64,000 bases of DNA from Burkholderia sp. Ax-1719 (GTDB lineage: Bacteria; Pseudomonadota; Gammaproteobacteria; Burkholderiales; Burkholderiaceae), in assembly GCF_011753055.1 (NCBI RefSeq), contig NZ_VWWJ01000001.1:620001-684000 (forward strand), read 5' to 3'. Every line of letters begins with the position of its first letter. Positions within the stretch are counted from its first letter, which is position 1. This document shows, piece after piece, positions 26,525-36,072 of this stretch. The notes beneath the pieces are model-generated. The model ran no database searches. It was not told the DNA's origin and saw only the letters and a program-made list of their open reading frames with translations. A program made the position numbers and the translations under genes.

Positions 26525-28534
26525 ATGTACAGCCTCGCCAAACTGGTATCGGTTGTCAGCCGCAGCACCTTCAGGGCGGAAGGTCACGTGTTTGCCGTCA
26601 CCCCCGAGCGCGTGGGCATTGCCGAGGGCGTACGCGCAGCGCTGGCGATGGCGCCGCTGATGGTCGCCGCAACGCTGTTGGCGCGACCCGAAATTGCGCT
26701 GGGCGCAGTGGCGGCTTTCTGGAACTGTCTGTGCGACCCGCAGGGCGGCAAGGCCGCGCGCCTGAAGGCAATGGTCAATTTCACGGTGATGGGCGTCGTG
26801 GTCCTGACGCTCGCTTCTTGGGGCGCGAATTGGGGCTATATGGCGCGTCTGGTCATACTGTTCGCACTCGTATTCCTGTGCGGACTGACGCGAAGCTACA
26901 AAGCCGCATTGGGACCGATGCCTGCCCAGGCGGGGTTCATTGCTTCGCTGGCGGTTGTAATCGGCATTGCCTCGGCTCGTCCTTTGGCGGGCGCGCTCGA
27001 ACTGGGCGGCTACTTCTTGCTGGGCTCCGTGTGGGCCATGCTGTTCTGTGTGTTCCTCGTGCCGATTCCCTTTCGGCAATCCGGCAATCTCATGCTGGCG
27101 GCGATCTTCGGCAGGCTGGAGAGTATGGCCGCGTTCGTCAACATGCTGGAGTCCAGTCCTCAAGCCGATGCCTGGCAGACCTTCGATCTCGTCCACCGCA
27201 GAGGCGTGCGCATGTCGATCGAACGGGGGCGCGCGCTGGCGGCGCTCGACACCTGTAATGGATTGCGGCTGGGCGCGTATATCGATGCGGCTGGCAGAAT
27301 CTTTTCCGCGCTGATTGCCATCGGCCAGACGCGCCGCAATGCGTCAGCCGCAGCGAGCGAGCCCTCGCGCCGCTTGCTGCAAGCGTTGCAGCAACTTCTG
27401 CTGGCGCTGGGCGATCATCCCCTGCTGGATGGTCCGCTGCCCGATGCGCTGGTTGCGCAATCGACAGCGCTCTTGCAGGAGACCGCGAAGCAGGACAATG
27501 GGATCGCACGTTGCGTGAAATTCGCGGCGAACGCGGTGGTGCGCCTTTCCGCACGCGACGCCGTGCCGGACGCCGGCAGCGGACAAATACCGGTCGCGCC
27601 CGCGCCTGCCACGCCTGGCATCGACACGCTGGTCTGGCGTCATGCGATAAGAGTTGCGCTCGCAACGGTCGTCGCATTTGCGATTGGCACGTGGCTGAAT
27701 GTAGCGCTTGCCTATTGGGGCGCACTCGCGGCCATCATTGTCACGCAACCCATTGCGTCGAACACGTGGCTGCGCATTCTGGAGCGCGCATGCGGCAGTA
27801 TTATTGGCGGATTGATCGCGGCCGCGCTGCTGGCGACGCTTCCTGGTCCCGGCGCAATGACGCTGGCGATCTTGCCGCTCGCCGCAGTGGCGATTGCTTG
27901 CCGGTTGGTGAGCTACGGCTTTTTCGTGGTGTTTCTCTGTCCGATGTTCATGCTGATTTCGGACTTCATTCATCCGACGGGCGGCTTGATCGCGGCACGC
28001 TTTTTCAATGAAATCATCGGCGCTTGCGTGGGCGTGGCGGCCAGTTTTCTGCTCTGGCCAGGACGTAACGACGATGTGCTCAATGCGGCGATCAAGGCCG
28101 CGATTTCCGCCAACATGAATTTTGCATCGGCCGCATTGCGCACGCATAGCGTTTCGATTTCCGATCTCGATCGTCTGCAACGGGAAGCGGGAATGGCCAG
28201 CACGCGGCTTGAAACCGCACGCGAGCGTCTGCTGCTGGAAGGACGCTGGCGATCGGCGGGGTTGGAGCGCCTGCGCGAAGTCATCGTGTCTTTACGGGTC
28301 GTTTGCGGAACGGCTGCAGTGGTCGAAGTGCTGCGCGATGAAGAACCGCGCACGGCAGATCGCGAGCGAGCCGATGCCTACGATGCGACGACCGCCCAGT
28401 TGCTACAAACGCTCGCGACGCGAACGCCAGTGCAAACTCCGCTGCAAACCTCAAAGCCCGCCGATGACGATCTGGGCCAGGCCGTCCATCAGCTCACGGG
28501 CGCATTGAATCACTACGTTACGCTGCCCGCTTGA
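26525..28534 (+). CDS. FUSC-family (AaeB-like) membrane efflux protein
   Basis: The 669-residue protein has two repeats, each a cluster of membrane helices followed by a soluble region. The N-terminal set is at about 30-180 and the second set at about 375-520 (VALATVVAFAIGTWLNVALAYWGALAAIIV). This is the layout of FUSC/aromatic-acid efflux proteins. The ATG at 26525 was preferred over an upstream TTG at 26480. No membrane-fusion partner (AaeA-like) is adjacent, so it may work with a distant one. It is divergent from the Tat-exported binding protein. Confidence 0.88.
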   Translation: MYSLAKLVSVVSRSTFRAEGHVFAVTPERVGIAEGVRAALAMAPLMVAATLLARPEIALGAVAAFWNCLCDPQGGKAARLKAMVNFTVMGVVVLTLASWGANWGYMARLVILFALVFLCGLTRSYKAALGPMPAQAGFIASLAVVIGIASARPLAGALELGGYFLLGSVWAMLFCVFLVPIPFRQSGNLMLAAIFGRLESMAAFVNMLESSPQADAWQTFDLVHRRGVRMSIERGRALAALDTCNGLRLGAYIDAAGRIFSALIAIGQTRRNASAAASEPSRRLLQALQQLLLALGDHPLLDGPLPDALVAQSTALLQETAKQDNGIARCVKFAANAVVRLSARDAVPDAGSGQIPVAPAPATPGIDTLVWRHAIRVALATVVAFAIGTWLNVALAYWGALAAIIVTQPIASNTWLRILERACGSIIGGLIAAALLATLPGPGAMTLAILPLAAVAIACRLVSYGFFVVFLCPMFMLISDFIHPTGGLIAARFFNEIIGACVGVAASFLLWPGRNDDVLNAAIKAAISANMNFASAALRTHSVSISDLDRLQREAGMASTRLETARERLLLEGRWRSAGLERLREVIVSLRVVCGTAAVVEVLRDEEPRTADRERADAYDATTAQLLQTLATRTPVQTPLQTSKPADDDLGQAVHQLTGALNHYVTLPA

Positions 28535-28660
28535 TTGCCCGAAAAAATACGGGTCTGCAAGGGAAGGATCGGTAATGCTCCAGCGGCTTCGAGGCATGGG
28601 AGCAGCCGGAAATTCATGGGAAAATGTGCCGGATATTTGAATGGTTCTAAGGCATTTCCA

Positions 28661-28837
28661 ATGGGCTCTGGCTTCACATTCGCCCGGGTGGCGCGCGTTG
28701 CGATGGCTGCCGGTGCGCTAGCCGGCATGGCCCTGCTGCAAGGGTGTGCATCGACGCTGGGCAATATCGCACTTGGCGCCGGACTGGGTATAACGGCCAC
28801 CGTGTCGACCATTTATTGCGCGTTGGCGTGCCACTGA
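28661..28837 (+). CDS. Small lipoprotein
   Basis: This 58-residue peptide starts MGSGFTFARVARVAM with a hydrophobic core AAGALAGMALLQGC, whose L-Q-G-C fits a lipobox, so the mature form would be a lipidated peptide of about 30 residues with a Gly/Ala/Thr-rich hydrophobic tail. The start is not certain; an in-frame ATG at 28616 gives a longer leader. It lies 126 bases downstream of the FUSC gene and may be its cotranscribed partner. The function is unknown. Confidence 0.55.
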   Translation: MGSGFTFARVARVAMAAGALAGMALLQGCASTLGNIALGAGLGITATVSTIYCALACH

Positions 28838-28951
28838 GTTCCGCTGCAGGCACGCTGCGAAAGCGCGGAAGAAAGGCGCGGAAATAATCAGTAAGCCAGT
28901 GTCGCGGTCTTTATCGCATCATCTGACTTTCGATTTGGGTCTGCCTGCTTC

Positions 28952-29710
28952 ATGCTTCAATCCGCGTCTATGCAAAAGTCCGACCTACACGTCCTGCACG
29001 TCGACGATGACGAAGTCGTGTGTCAAGTGCTAGGCAGCTTCTTCGCGTCGCGCGGTGTGCGATTCACGGCGGTGCATAGTGCCGATCACCTGGAAAGCGC
29101 GATCGACAATCTGCGGCCATCCATCGTCGTGCTCGATCTCATGCTGCCGCGCGTGGACGGCCTCACGGCGCTCAGACGTCTGCGCGAGCACGACAAGACC
29201 ACCCCCGTCATCATGCTCACCGCGCTCGCGGACGAAACCGAGCGCATCGTCGGCCTGGAAATGGGCGCGGACGATTACGTCGGCAAGCCCTTTTTGCCGC
29301 GCGAACTGCTCGCGCGCATTCACGCCGTCCTTCGCTTTGGCAGTGCGCAAAACACGCGGCCTATGAGCGCCGCACCGGACCGCATCCGCTTTGGGCGCTT
29401 CGAACTTACGCTGTCGAGACAGACCTTGTTCAAGGACGGCGTGCCCGTCAAGATCGGCGAGAGCGAACTGCTGATACTCGCGCACCTTGCGTCTCGTCCG
29501 ATGCAGGTGATCAGCCGCGAAGCGCTGGTGCGTTTGCTCGAAGCGCGCAGCGGCAGCTCGTGCACGCGCAGTATCTATGTCGCGATTTTGCGGCTCAGAC
29601 GCATCATCGAAATCAATGCCGAACAACCGCGCGTGATTCAAACCGTGAGAACGCGCGGCTATATGTTCGTGCCGGAAGCGGAATCGGCGGACGCAACGGC
29701 CGCCGAATAA
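28952..29710 (+). CDS. OmpR/PhoB-family response regulator (orphan)
   Basis: The 252-residue protein has a receiver domain (HVDDDE acidic pocket, phospho-acceptor Asp in VVLDLMLPRVDGL, Thr in MLTALAD, Lys in GKPFLPREL) and a C-terminal winged-helix DNA-binding domain (about 140-240, ending VIQTVRTRGYMFVPE). No histidine kinase lies beside it, so its partner is encoded elsewhere. An alternative start at 28970 would remove six residues. It is convergent with the VOC gene. Confidence 0.93.
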   Translation: MLQSASMQKSDLHVLHVDDDEVVCQVLGSFFASRGVRFTAVHSADHLESAIDNLRPSIVVLDLMLPRVDGLTALRRLREHDKTTPVIMLTALADETERIVGLEMGADDYVGKPFLPRELLARIHAVLRFGSAQNTRPMSAAPDRIRFGRFELTLSRQTLFKDGVPVKIGESELLILAHLASRPMQVISREALVRLLEARSGSSCTRSIYVAILRLRRIIEINAEQPRVIQTVRTRGYMFVPEAESADATAAE

Positions 29711-29750
29711 CAGGGCATCAGCCGCGTACCGGGACAGTGCGCGACTTCGT

Positions 29751-30170
29751 TCAATTATCAAATGTCCCTTGATATTCGTCCGCAGCATCCTTGCGCGTAT
29801 TCATCTCGAACATCACGCCGCCCGGCGCGCGACAAAAGAAACGCGAGCCGCGTCCGTTATTGAATATCTCCGTTTCCATCTGCACGCCTTCGGCCTTGAA
29901 GCGTGTATAAAGCGCCTGCACGGCTTCGAGATCCGGCAGCTCAAAACCGAGGTGAAAATGCTTCGGCCATACGGGTGCGTCGCTTCCCGCGTAGTCGATC
30001 ACGACGTCATAGCCCGGACGCTTGAGAATATACGAGCGGTCCCACGTACCCGCGATCGTGAAACCCAGATATTGCTCGAAGAAAGCCGCGGTTGCTTCGG
30101 TATCGGCGGAAGGAAAGCTCAGGTGATTGAGCTTCATGGCTTGAATGACGTGCTCGCTTGTATCGCTCAT
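29751..30170 (-). CDS. VOC-superfamily (glyoxalase-like) protein
   Basis: This is a single-module VOC protein of 139 residues: the first strand is MKLNHLSFPSADTEATAAFF with a His at the first metal-ligand position, there is a central HLGFELPD, and the last strand is PGGVMFEMNT with a terminal Glu ligand. This H-x-H-x-E set is typical of glyoxalase I/bleomycin-resistance-like enzymes. The ATG at 30170 adds a short leader; MKLNHLS a few codons later is the alternative. The 243-base spacer to the next gene holds nothing recognised. Confidence 0.87.
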   Translation of the reverse strand: MSDTSEHVIQAMKLNHLSFPSADTEATAAFFEQYLGFTIAGTWDRSYILKRPGYDVVIDYAGSDAPVWPKHFHLGFELPDLEAVQALYTRFKAEGVQMETEIFNNGRGSRFFCRAPGGVMFEMNTRKDAADEYQGTFDN

Positions 30171-30413
30171 GGTCTGTCTCATTTGCAGTGGCGACGACCC
30201 GATGCCGTGCCGTTCAGTGAGAACAGAATAAGAGAAGCGTGCGCATTCGAATACTCGCATTGCGGCGTGCGGCTAGCCGGGCGCGAAGCCCCGTCTGGCG
30301 GGCATTTGCGAGGTGCGCGAGCGTAGGCGCAAAGGGCACGCTCGCGTTTGACGTGAGGCGAATGAAGATTGCGTCCCGGTTGAATCCGGAACGCAATGCA
30401 CAAGCTACGCGTA

Positions 30414-31655
30414 TCAGGCGGCCAGTTCGAGCGCCTGCGAGAAGTCCGCAATCAGATCGTCGATATCTTCGATACCGGCGGAAAGGCGCAGCATCCCGTC
30501 GGAAATGCCCATTGCCTTGCGCGTCTCAGCACCCGCTTCATAGAAGATGGTCGGCGCAACCGGAATGATCAGCGTGCGCGTGTCGCCAAGCCCGGTTGCC
30601 TTGATCGGCAATTGCAGCGCGTTGACCACGTCGATCATGCGGTCGGTGTTGAGCAGTTCGAACGAGAGCAGCCACGACGCGCCCTTGAACAGCTTCTGCG
30701 CAATCTCGTATTGCGGATGGCTTTTCAGGCCCGGATAAAACACCTTGCCGATAGCCGCGTGCCCTTCGAGAAACTGCGCCAGCGCGAGTGCATTGTCGCT
30801 GCTTTGCTTGACGCGCAGCGCGAGTGTTTCGGCGCCCAGCGCGATCGAGTGCGCCTGTTCCGAGGACAGCGCCGCGCCCATATCGCGCAGGCCTTTCTTG
30901 CGGATCTGCAACAGGCCCTGATCCTTCGCAGCCGAACGGCGATAGTCGTCGGCGATGTTCGGGTAGGCGCTCCAGTCGAACAGGCCGGTGTCGGTCACCG
31001 CGCCGCCCAGCGCTGCGCCGTGGCCCGCGATGGTCTTCGTCAGCGAGTTGATCACCAGGCTCGCGCCCACCGCCTTCGGCTTGAACAAGGCAGCCGAGGT
31101 GATGGTGTTGTCGACCACATAAGCGAGGCCGTGTTCGCGGCACACGTCGCCGATGCCTTGCAGATCGGGAATCTGCGTGCCGGGGTTCGCGATGGTTTCG
31201 ACGAACACCATGCGCGTATTCGGACGAATCGCGTTCTTCACTTCTTCGGCATCGCAGGCGTCGACGGTCGTGACTTCGACGCCGAGCGTGCGCAGCGTGC
31301 CGAACAGGCTGTTGGTGTTGCCGAACACATAACGGCTTGCCACCAGATGATCGCCCGCGCGCAGCAGCGTGAGGAAAGTTGCCGTGATCGCGGCCATACC
31401 GGTGCTGAAACAGATCGAGCCGACACCGTCTTCGAGGCTCGTGATCTTGCGCTCCAGCGCAGCGGTGGTGGGCGTGCCCTGGCGCGCGTAATTGAAGCCG
31501 CCTTTTTTCGTGCCCTGAAATACGCCGATCAGATCCTCGACGCGTTCGAAACCATATTGCACCGACGTGTGAATCGGCTGACGCACGCCGCCGTGCTCGC
31601 TGCCCGAAATCCTGTCGCCGTGAACGATGCTGGTGGTGAAGCCTTGCTTGCTCAT
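30414..31655 (-). CDS. Cystathionine gamma-synthase family PLP enzyme
   Basis: The 413-residue protein belongs to the Cys/Met metabolism PLP family. Key features are YARQGTPTTAALE near 56-68, the PLP-ring region SICFSTGMAAI near 80-90, the D182-N-T strand (VVDNTI) and the Schiff-base Lys207 in NSLTKTIAGH. Members make cystathionine or homocysteine from activated homoserine, or catalyse gamma-lyase reactions; the exact reaction is not clear. The ATG at 31655 follows a strong GAGAAGGA site. The many sulfur genes nearby suggest sulfide or thiol assimilation. Confidence 0.9.
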   Translation of the reverse strand: MSKQGFTTSIVHGDRISGSEHGGVRQPIHTSVQYGFERVEDLIGVFQGTKKGGFNYARQGTPTTAALERKITSLEDGVGSICFSTGMAAITATFLTLLRAGDHLVASRYVFGNTNSLFGTLRTLGVEVTTVDACDAEEVKNAIRPNTRMVFVETIANPGTQIPDLQGIGDVCREHGLAYVVDNTITSAALFKPKAVGASLVINSLTKTIAGHGAALGGAVTDTGLFDWSAYPNIADDYRRSAAKDQGLLQIRKKGLRDMGAALSSEQAHSIALGAETLALRVKQSSDNALALAQFLEGHAAIGKVFYPGLKSHPQYEIAQKLFKGASWLLSFELLNTDRMIDVVNALQLPIKATGLGDTRTLIIPVAPTIFYEAGAETRKAMGISDGMLRLSAGIEDIDDLIADFSQALELAA

Positions 31656-31896
31656 TCCTTCTCCGCTCTTCAAGTCCGCATTTCAAATCGATTGCCGGTC
31701 GCCGATTATCGCCTGTAAGCGGTGGTGCGCGAAGCTTTCGCGGGCGGTTTGGGCCTTTTTGCCGGTTATTGACGCATTTGCTTTTCAGTCAGGCAGGCGG
31801 GCGCTTACTGGCGGCTTCATGGCCCACTTCGAGGCCGCGAATAGATAAGGCCCTTAAAATCGTCGATTCTTCGTTATTTATTACATGGTGCTTTCA

Positions 31897-33042
31897 ATGC
31901 GAGCGGGATCGCCAATCAAACGGATCAAGCGCTGGATGAGGTTTGGCGCAGGCGCAATGCTGCTACAAGGTTCGCTGGCATGGGCGCAGGCGGGCGGTAT
32001 TGCGCTTGGCACGCCGGAGGGTTTCAGTGCGAATCGGATCGATGCGCTCGGCGATGGCCGGTATTGCATCAGCGGAAGCCTGTTTGATGACACGGGGCCG
32101 ACCTGGACCGCGATGGTCGTGATGGTCGACACGCGTGCTCGTCGCGTGCTGTGGCGCGCGCCGGTTCCCTATCCGCACGACGATGTGGGCAATACGGCGG
32201 CGGCGTGCGGCAGCGACGGGCACTCGATTTATGCGGTCACGGTGGAAAGCACGCAGTCCAGCGAGGCGCTCAAACAGCACTTCGTCGTGGTGAACCGCTT
32301 CTCGGCCGCAGGCAAACTGGAAAAGCAGCAAAGGATTCCCGCTGGCTTCGACAACTGGTTCTATTCGCTAGCGGTGAGTGCCAGCGATGTCGCAGTGGCG
32401 GGTAGCACGAGCGGGAGCACGCAGATGGACGGGCCGTTCGGCAGCTTTGTCGCCCGGTTCAAGCCCGACCTGACGCCTGCTGGCGTTACCCAGCTCGCGA
32501 GCGGCGCGTTCGATTCTGATTCGGCGGCGTCGTTCGACGGCGATCTTCTGCGGGTGACGGGCGAGTTCTTCCCGAACAAAGGCGAGGGGCACAAGGGCTA
32601 CGCCGTGTCGAAAGTCGATTACGCCAGGAAGCGCTACCTCTGGTCGACGTATGTTCCGGTCGACCTGCGCTCGACGAAGGGGGCGCTGTCGGCCACGGAC
32701 GGCAATACCTATCTGGTCGCCTCGGCATCGTCGGGCGCGTTGTCGGTCACGACGGTCGATCGCGTCGGCAAGATCTCTTCCACCTTCGCGGTGAAAGCGG
32801 AGCCGTTCTGCAAGCTCAACGTGGCGGCAGTCGATGGCGGCGCTCTGAAGGTCTTTGCCGATGTCTGCAAGGGCGAGAAGACCAGCAGCCAGCTTCTGTC
32901 GATCGATCTGTCTGCGCACACCGTCGTTACCGCGCAGCCTTTTAAGGCGCAATTGCAGGCGCCAGGCTTTGATGGCGGCAACTGGTTCGGCGTGGTGGAA
33001 GCCGAGGGGCACGGGCCCGTCTTCGTGAGCGGTTCGAAATAG
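31897..33042 (+). CDS. Secreted hypothetical protein, beta-propeller-like
   Basis: This protein of about 381 residues has an N-terminal leader (basic RIKRWMRF then GAGAMLLQGSLAWAQA) and a mature part of repeated strands with Asp/Gly turns (DALGDGRYCISGS, GSDGHSIYAVTVES, VSASDVAVAGSTSGS, ATDGNTYLVASASSG). The spacing resembles blades of a beta-propeller, but no family was recognised. Conserved Cys pairs in the mature part may form disulfides. An ATG at 31885 gives four more residues and is equally possible. It is convergent with the MFS gene. Confidence 0.7.
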   Translation: MRAGSPIKRIKRWMRFGAGAMLLQGSLAWAQAGGIALGTPEGFSANRIDALGDGRYCISGSLFDDTGPTWTAMVVMVDTRARRVLWRAPVPYPHDDVGNTAAACGSDGHSIYAVTVESTQSSEALKQHFVVVNRFSAAGKLEKQQRIPAGFDNWFYSLAVSASDVAVAGSTSGSTQMDGPFGSFVARFKPDLTPAGVTQLASGAFDSDSAASFDGDLLRVTGEFFPNKGEGHKGYAVSKVDYARKRYLWSTYVPVDLRSTKGALSATDGNTYLVASASSGALSVTTVDRVGKISSTFAVKAEPFCKLNVAAVDGGALKVFADVCKGEKTSSQLLSIDLSAHTVVTAQPFKAQLQAPGFDGGNWFGVVEAEGHGPVFVSGSK

Positions 33043-33151
33043 TTCGTGGTTGCTTTCTCACGTGCTCTAGCGCGGGCGCGTGAGAGGGCGCTGCATGACT
33101 TTTCATCACCGTATTGCAACTAACTGCCAGCCGCCGTCTGGACCACACAAA

Positions 33152-33179
33152 CCACGCGATCCCTTCCTGGATCGCGTGG
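33152..33179 (-). terminator. Strong hairpin 3' of the MFS gene
   Basis: The perfect stem CCACGCGATCC / GGATCGCGTGG with a 6-base loop lies between two convergent genes. Reading leftward it is followed by TTTGTG, a weak T tract. It probably terminates the MFS transcript and may also stop the secreted-protein transcript. Confidence 0.65.
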
Positions 33180-33211
33180 CAAACCCCCGCTACCCAGGCC
33201 TGCCTGATGTA

Positions 33212-34612
33212 TTAATCCTGCATCGCGCGGTCGATACGCATCGGCAACCAGAGCGTCGAGACGAGGCACAAGGCATGCAGCAGCGCGAGCACGACGAAGG
33301 CCGCGGCAAATGGATGCGGCTGCTCGCCCGACGCATGATTCATCGACATGGCGAGCGCCATTGAAACGAGTGTGGTCGCGAACGGACCGCCAATGCGCTG
33401 CGCGATATTGAGCGCGGTATTCGCCACGGGCAGACGCGCCTTCGGCAGCGACGCATACGCGGCTGCGATCGACGGTACGCTGATCGTGCCTTGCCCCACT
33501 CCCGCGAGAAAGAGGCTCGCCACGGCGAGCTCGGGCGACCAGTTGCCGAGCGATATCCACACGAACGCAAGCGTACCGAGCAGCGCCAGCAGCGCGCCAC
33601 CCGCAACGACCGGGCGGCAGCCGAACCGATCGGTCAAAAAGCCAAGGATAGCGAACGAAATCATCATGCCGATACCGATCACGGCAACCAGCGCACCGGC
33701 ATGCGCAGCAGAGAGTCCGCAGCCCGCGATCAGAAAAAGCGGCACGGCAAGCTGACGGCCGAACATGATGCCGTTGGCGAAGAACTGCGCGAACGCGGCA
33801 AACCGGAAAGTGCGCGTCTGGAAGATCCTTATATCGATCAACGCGCGTTCGCCTTTATGCCATGCGTGAAGCACGAATGCGGCAAGCAGGGCGAGGCCTG
33901 CGCAAAAAGACACCATACTGCTCTGCAAGCCATAGATCAGCGCGACGAGACCCGGTGAAATCAGCGCGAAGCCCGCAAGATCGAACGCGCGCGGCTGAGC
34001 GGGCGCCGTATCGTGCGGCAGCATCCGTACGGCGAGTGTCACGCCGAGCACGCCGATCGGCACGTTGACGAAAAAGAGCCACGGCCACGGCGCATGCGCA
34101 AGTATCGCCCCGGCCAGCACCGGCCCAACAATCGGGCCGAGCAGAATCGGCAGCGTGGTATAGCCCATCACGCGCTGCATGTTCTGGCCGCCAACGCGCC
34201 CGATCATCATCTGCGCCATCGGCGCGAGTACGCCCGCCACCAACCCTTGCAGAAGCCGCGCGCCGATCAGCGCTTCGATACTGCGCGCCGCGCCGCAAAG
34301 CGCCGAAGCGCAGGTAAACGCGGCGAAGCAAAACAGATAGAGACGTCTGGCGCCCACGCGGTCGACCAGCCAGCCGTTGAGCGGCAGCATCAGCGCCATC
34401 GCCAGCAGATAACCGCTCACAATCCATTGCGTTGTTGCGATGGGCGCACCCAGCGTGTGGCCGATGGTCGAAAGCGACACGTTCACGAGCGTCGAATCCA
34501 TCTGCGCCATGAACGAGCCGATCGAAACCACGAGCGCCACTTTCCATACGCGAGGATCGATGCGCGAAGGCGTCTTTGCAGTTTCAGGCTGGTGCGTGGG
34601 CGTGCCGGTCAT
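33212..34612 (-). CDS. MFS drug/metabolite exporter, DHA2 (EmrB/QacA) family
   Basis: The 466-residue membrane protein starts inside with a polar N-terminus, then shows about 13-14 helices. The DHA2 markers are present: FMAQMDSTLVNVSLSTI in helix 1, GWLVDRVGARR (motif A) after helix 2, and the motif-C region GPIVGPVLAGAI. It should export hydrophobic toxins or metabolites using the proton gradient. The ATG at 34612 avoids an Arg-rich extension. There is no EmrA-type partner. Confidence 0.92.
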   Translation of the reverse strand: MTGTPTHQPETAKTPSRIDPRVWKVALVVSIGSFMAQMDSTLVNVSLSTIGHTLGAPIATTQWIVSGYLLAMALMLPLNGWLVDRVGARRLYLFCFAAFTCASALCGAARSIEALIGARLLQGLVAGVLAPMAQMMIGRVGGQNMQRVMGYTTLPILLGPIVGPVLAGAILAHAPWPWLFFVNVPIGVLGVTLAVRMLPHDTAPAQPRAFDLAGFALISPGLVALIYGLQSSMVSFCAGLALLAAFVLHAWHKGERALIDIRIFQTRTFRFAAFAQFFANGIMFGRQLAVPLFLIAGCGLSAAHAGALVAVIGIGMMISFAILGFLTDRFGCRPVVAGGALLALLGTLAFVWISLGNWSPELAVASLFLAGVGQGTISVPSIAAAYASLPKARLPVANTALNIAQRIGGPFATTLVSMALAMSMNHASGEQPHPFAAAFVVLALLHALCLVSTLWLPMRIDRAMQD

Positions 34613-34693
34613 GTCCCGCTTGTGCTCTCGTATGTCTCTGTCGAAACACGAATATAACCGCTGCAACGTGCCACGCCATGGAATATCGATCTA

Positions 34694-34734
34694 CCAATCG
34701 CTCGTTTGGCGCGCGTCGTGTTCGTTGCTAGATT
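34694..34734 (+). promoter_or_regulatory. Promoter-like element upstream of the sfnB-like gene (looser copy D)
   Basis: CCAA-N8-TTGG at 34694-34709 overlaps a TTGGCG -35-like hexamer. A 17-base spacer follows, then TAGATT at 34729-34734. The layout resembles copies A, B and C but has one extra base inside the dyad and a shorter spacer, so it is a weaker member of the set. Confidence 0.4.
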
Positions 34735-34764
34735 GTCCGCACCTTCATTGATGCGGAGAAAATC

Positions 34765-35982
34765 ATGGCAGAGACCGGAGAGCAGGGCCAGCACGCGAGC
34801 GTGCGCGTGATCGTCGACGATGACGAGGCCATCGCTGTTGCGCGGGAGCTTGCCGCGCGTCTCGCCCAGGGCGCAGCCGAACGCGACCGCGATCGGCGTC
34901 TGCCGCGCGAAGAGATCGAATGGTTCTCGCAATCGGGCCTGTGGGGCATCACGGTGCCGAAGGCCTATGGCGGCGCGGGTGTGTCGTTCGTCACGCTCAC
35001 TGAGGTCGTCAAGCTGATTTCCGCCGCCGATTCGTCCATCGGTCAGTTGCCGCAGAATCACTTCGGGCTCGTCGATGTGATCACGCTCACGGGAACCGAG
35101 GAGCAGAAACGTCATTTCTTCGCACAAGTGCTGGCGGGCAAGCGCTTTGGAAATGGCTTTTCCGAAAAGGGCACGAAAAACGTGCTCGATCTGAAGACGC
35201 GTGTACTCCGCGACGGCGACGACTACGTGGTGGACGGCACCAAGTTCTATTCGACGGGCGCGCTGTTCGCTCATTTCGTGCCGGTGCTCGGTCTCGATGA
35301 AGAAAAGCGCGGCTGGCTTGCCTATATTCCGCAGGGCACGCCGGGGCTGACGATCACCGACGACTGGTCGGGCTTCGGTCAACGCACCACGGCGAGCGGT
35401 ACGGTCACGCTGGAAAACGTACGCGTGAGCGCATCGCATGTGCTGCCCGCGTATCGCGTCTCCGATCAACCCACGCTCAACGGGCCGGTTTCGCAGATCA
35501 TTCAGGCGGCCATCGACGCGGGCATCGCGCAAGCGGCTATCGACGATACGCTCGCTTTCGTGCGCGAGCGCTCGCGGCCGTGGGTTGATAGCGGCGTCGA
35601 ACGCGCGAGTGAAGATCCCTTGACGGTACGGGAAATCGGCCGCCTGTATATCCAGTTGCACGCGGCCGAGGCGTTGCTCGAACGCGCGGCGCAAGTGCTC
35701 GACGATATCGCCGCACAGCAAACGGTGAGCGAGGACGATGTGGCGCGCGCCTCCGTGGCCGTGGGCGAGGCAAAAGTGCTCACGACCGAAGCTTCGCTGC
35801 TGGCGGGCGAAAAACTGTTCGAACTGGCGGGCACGCAATCGACGTTGGCCGCGCACAATCTCGACCGACACTGGCGCAATGCGCGCACGCATACGCTGCA
35901 CGATCCGGTGCGCTGGAAATATCACCTCGTCGGTAATTACTATCTGAACGGCGTGAAACCTGCGCGCCACGCCTGGAATTAA
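34765..35982 (+). CDS. sfnB: SfnB-like sulfur-acquisition flavin oxidoreductase
   Basis: The 405-residue protein is of the DszC/SfnB branch of the acyl-CoA dehydrogenase fold: N-terminal helices (ERDRDRRLPREEIEWFSQSG), LWGITVPKAYGGAGVS, GKRFGNGFSEKGTKN, KFYSTGALFAHFV, and a C-terminal NARTHTLHDPVRWKYH that lacks the dehydrogenase catalytic Glu and instead resembles flavin-dependent S- or C-monooxygenases. SfnB proteins take part in use of dimethyl sulfone and related organosulfur compounds, with a reduced-flavin partner. The gene symbol is by family only. It stands alone with a strong terminator after it. Confidence 0.88.
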   Translation: MAETGEQGQHASVRVIVDDDEAIAVARELAARLAQGAAERDRDRRLPREEIEWFSQSGLWGITVPKAYGGAGVSFVTLTEVVKLISAADSSIGQLPQNHFGLVDVITLTGTEEQKRHFFAQVLAGKRFGNGFSEKGTKNVLDLKTRVLRDGDDYVVDGTKFYSTGALFAHFVPVLGLDEEKRGWLAYIPQGTPGLTITDDWSGFGQRTTASGTVTLENVRVSASHVLPAYRVSDQPTLNGPVSQIIQAAIDAGIAQAAIDDTLAFVRERSRPWVDSGVERASEDPLTVREIGRLYIQLHAAEALLERAAQVLDDIAAQQTVSEDDVARASVAVGEAKVLTTEASLLAGEKLFELAGTQSTLAAHNLDRHWRNARTHTLHDPVRWKYHLVGNYYLNGVKPARHAWN

Positions 35983-36011
35983 GCGCGATCTAAAGAGACC
36001 GATAAATGCAG

Positions 36012-36047
36012 AAGCGGGACGGCGCCTGAGCGTCCGTCCCGCTTTTT
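36012..36047 (+). terminator. Rho-independent terminator after the sfnB-like gene
   Basis: The stem AAGCGGGACG / CGTCCCGCTT is followed by a T run. It lies 30 bases after the sfnB-like stop and between convergent genes. Confidence 0.88.
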
Positions 36048-36072
36048 TATGCTTCAAGTTGCGTCATTCAGG

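Noticed and set aside
34613..34764. Possible sigma-54 promoter upstream of the sfnB-like gene
   Set aside because: TTGGC and TTGC occur but the GG-to-GC spacing is wrong (17 rather than 10 bases).
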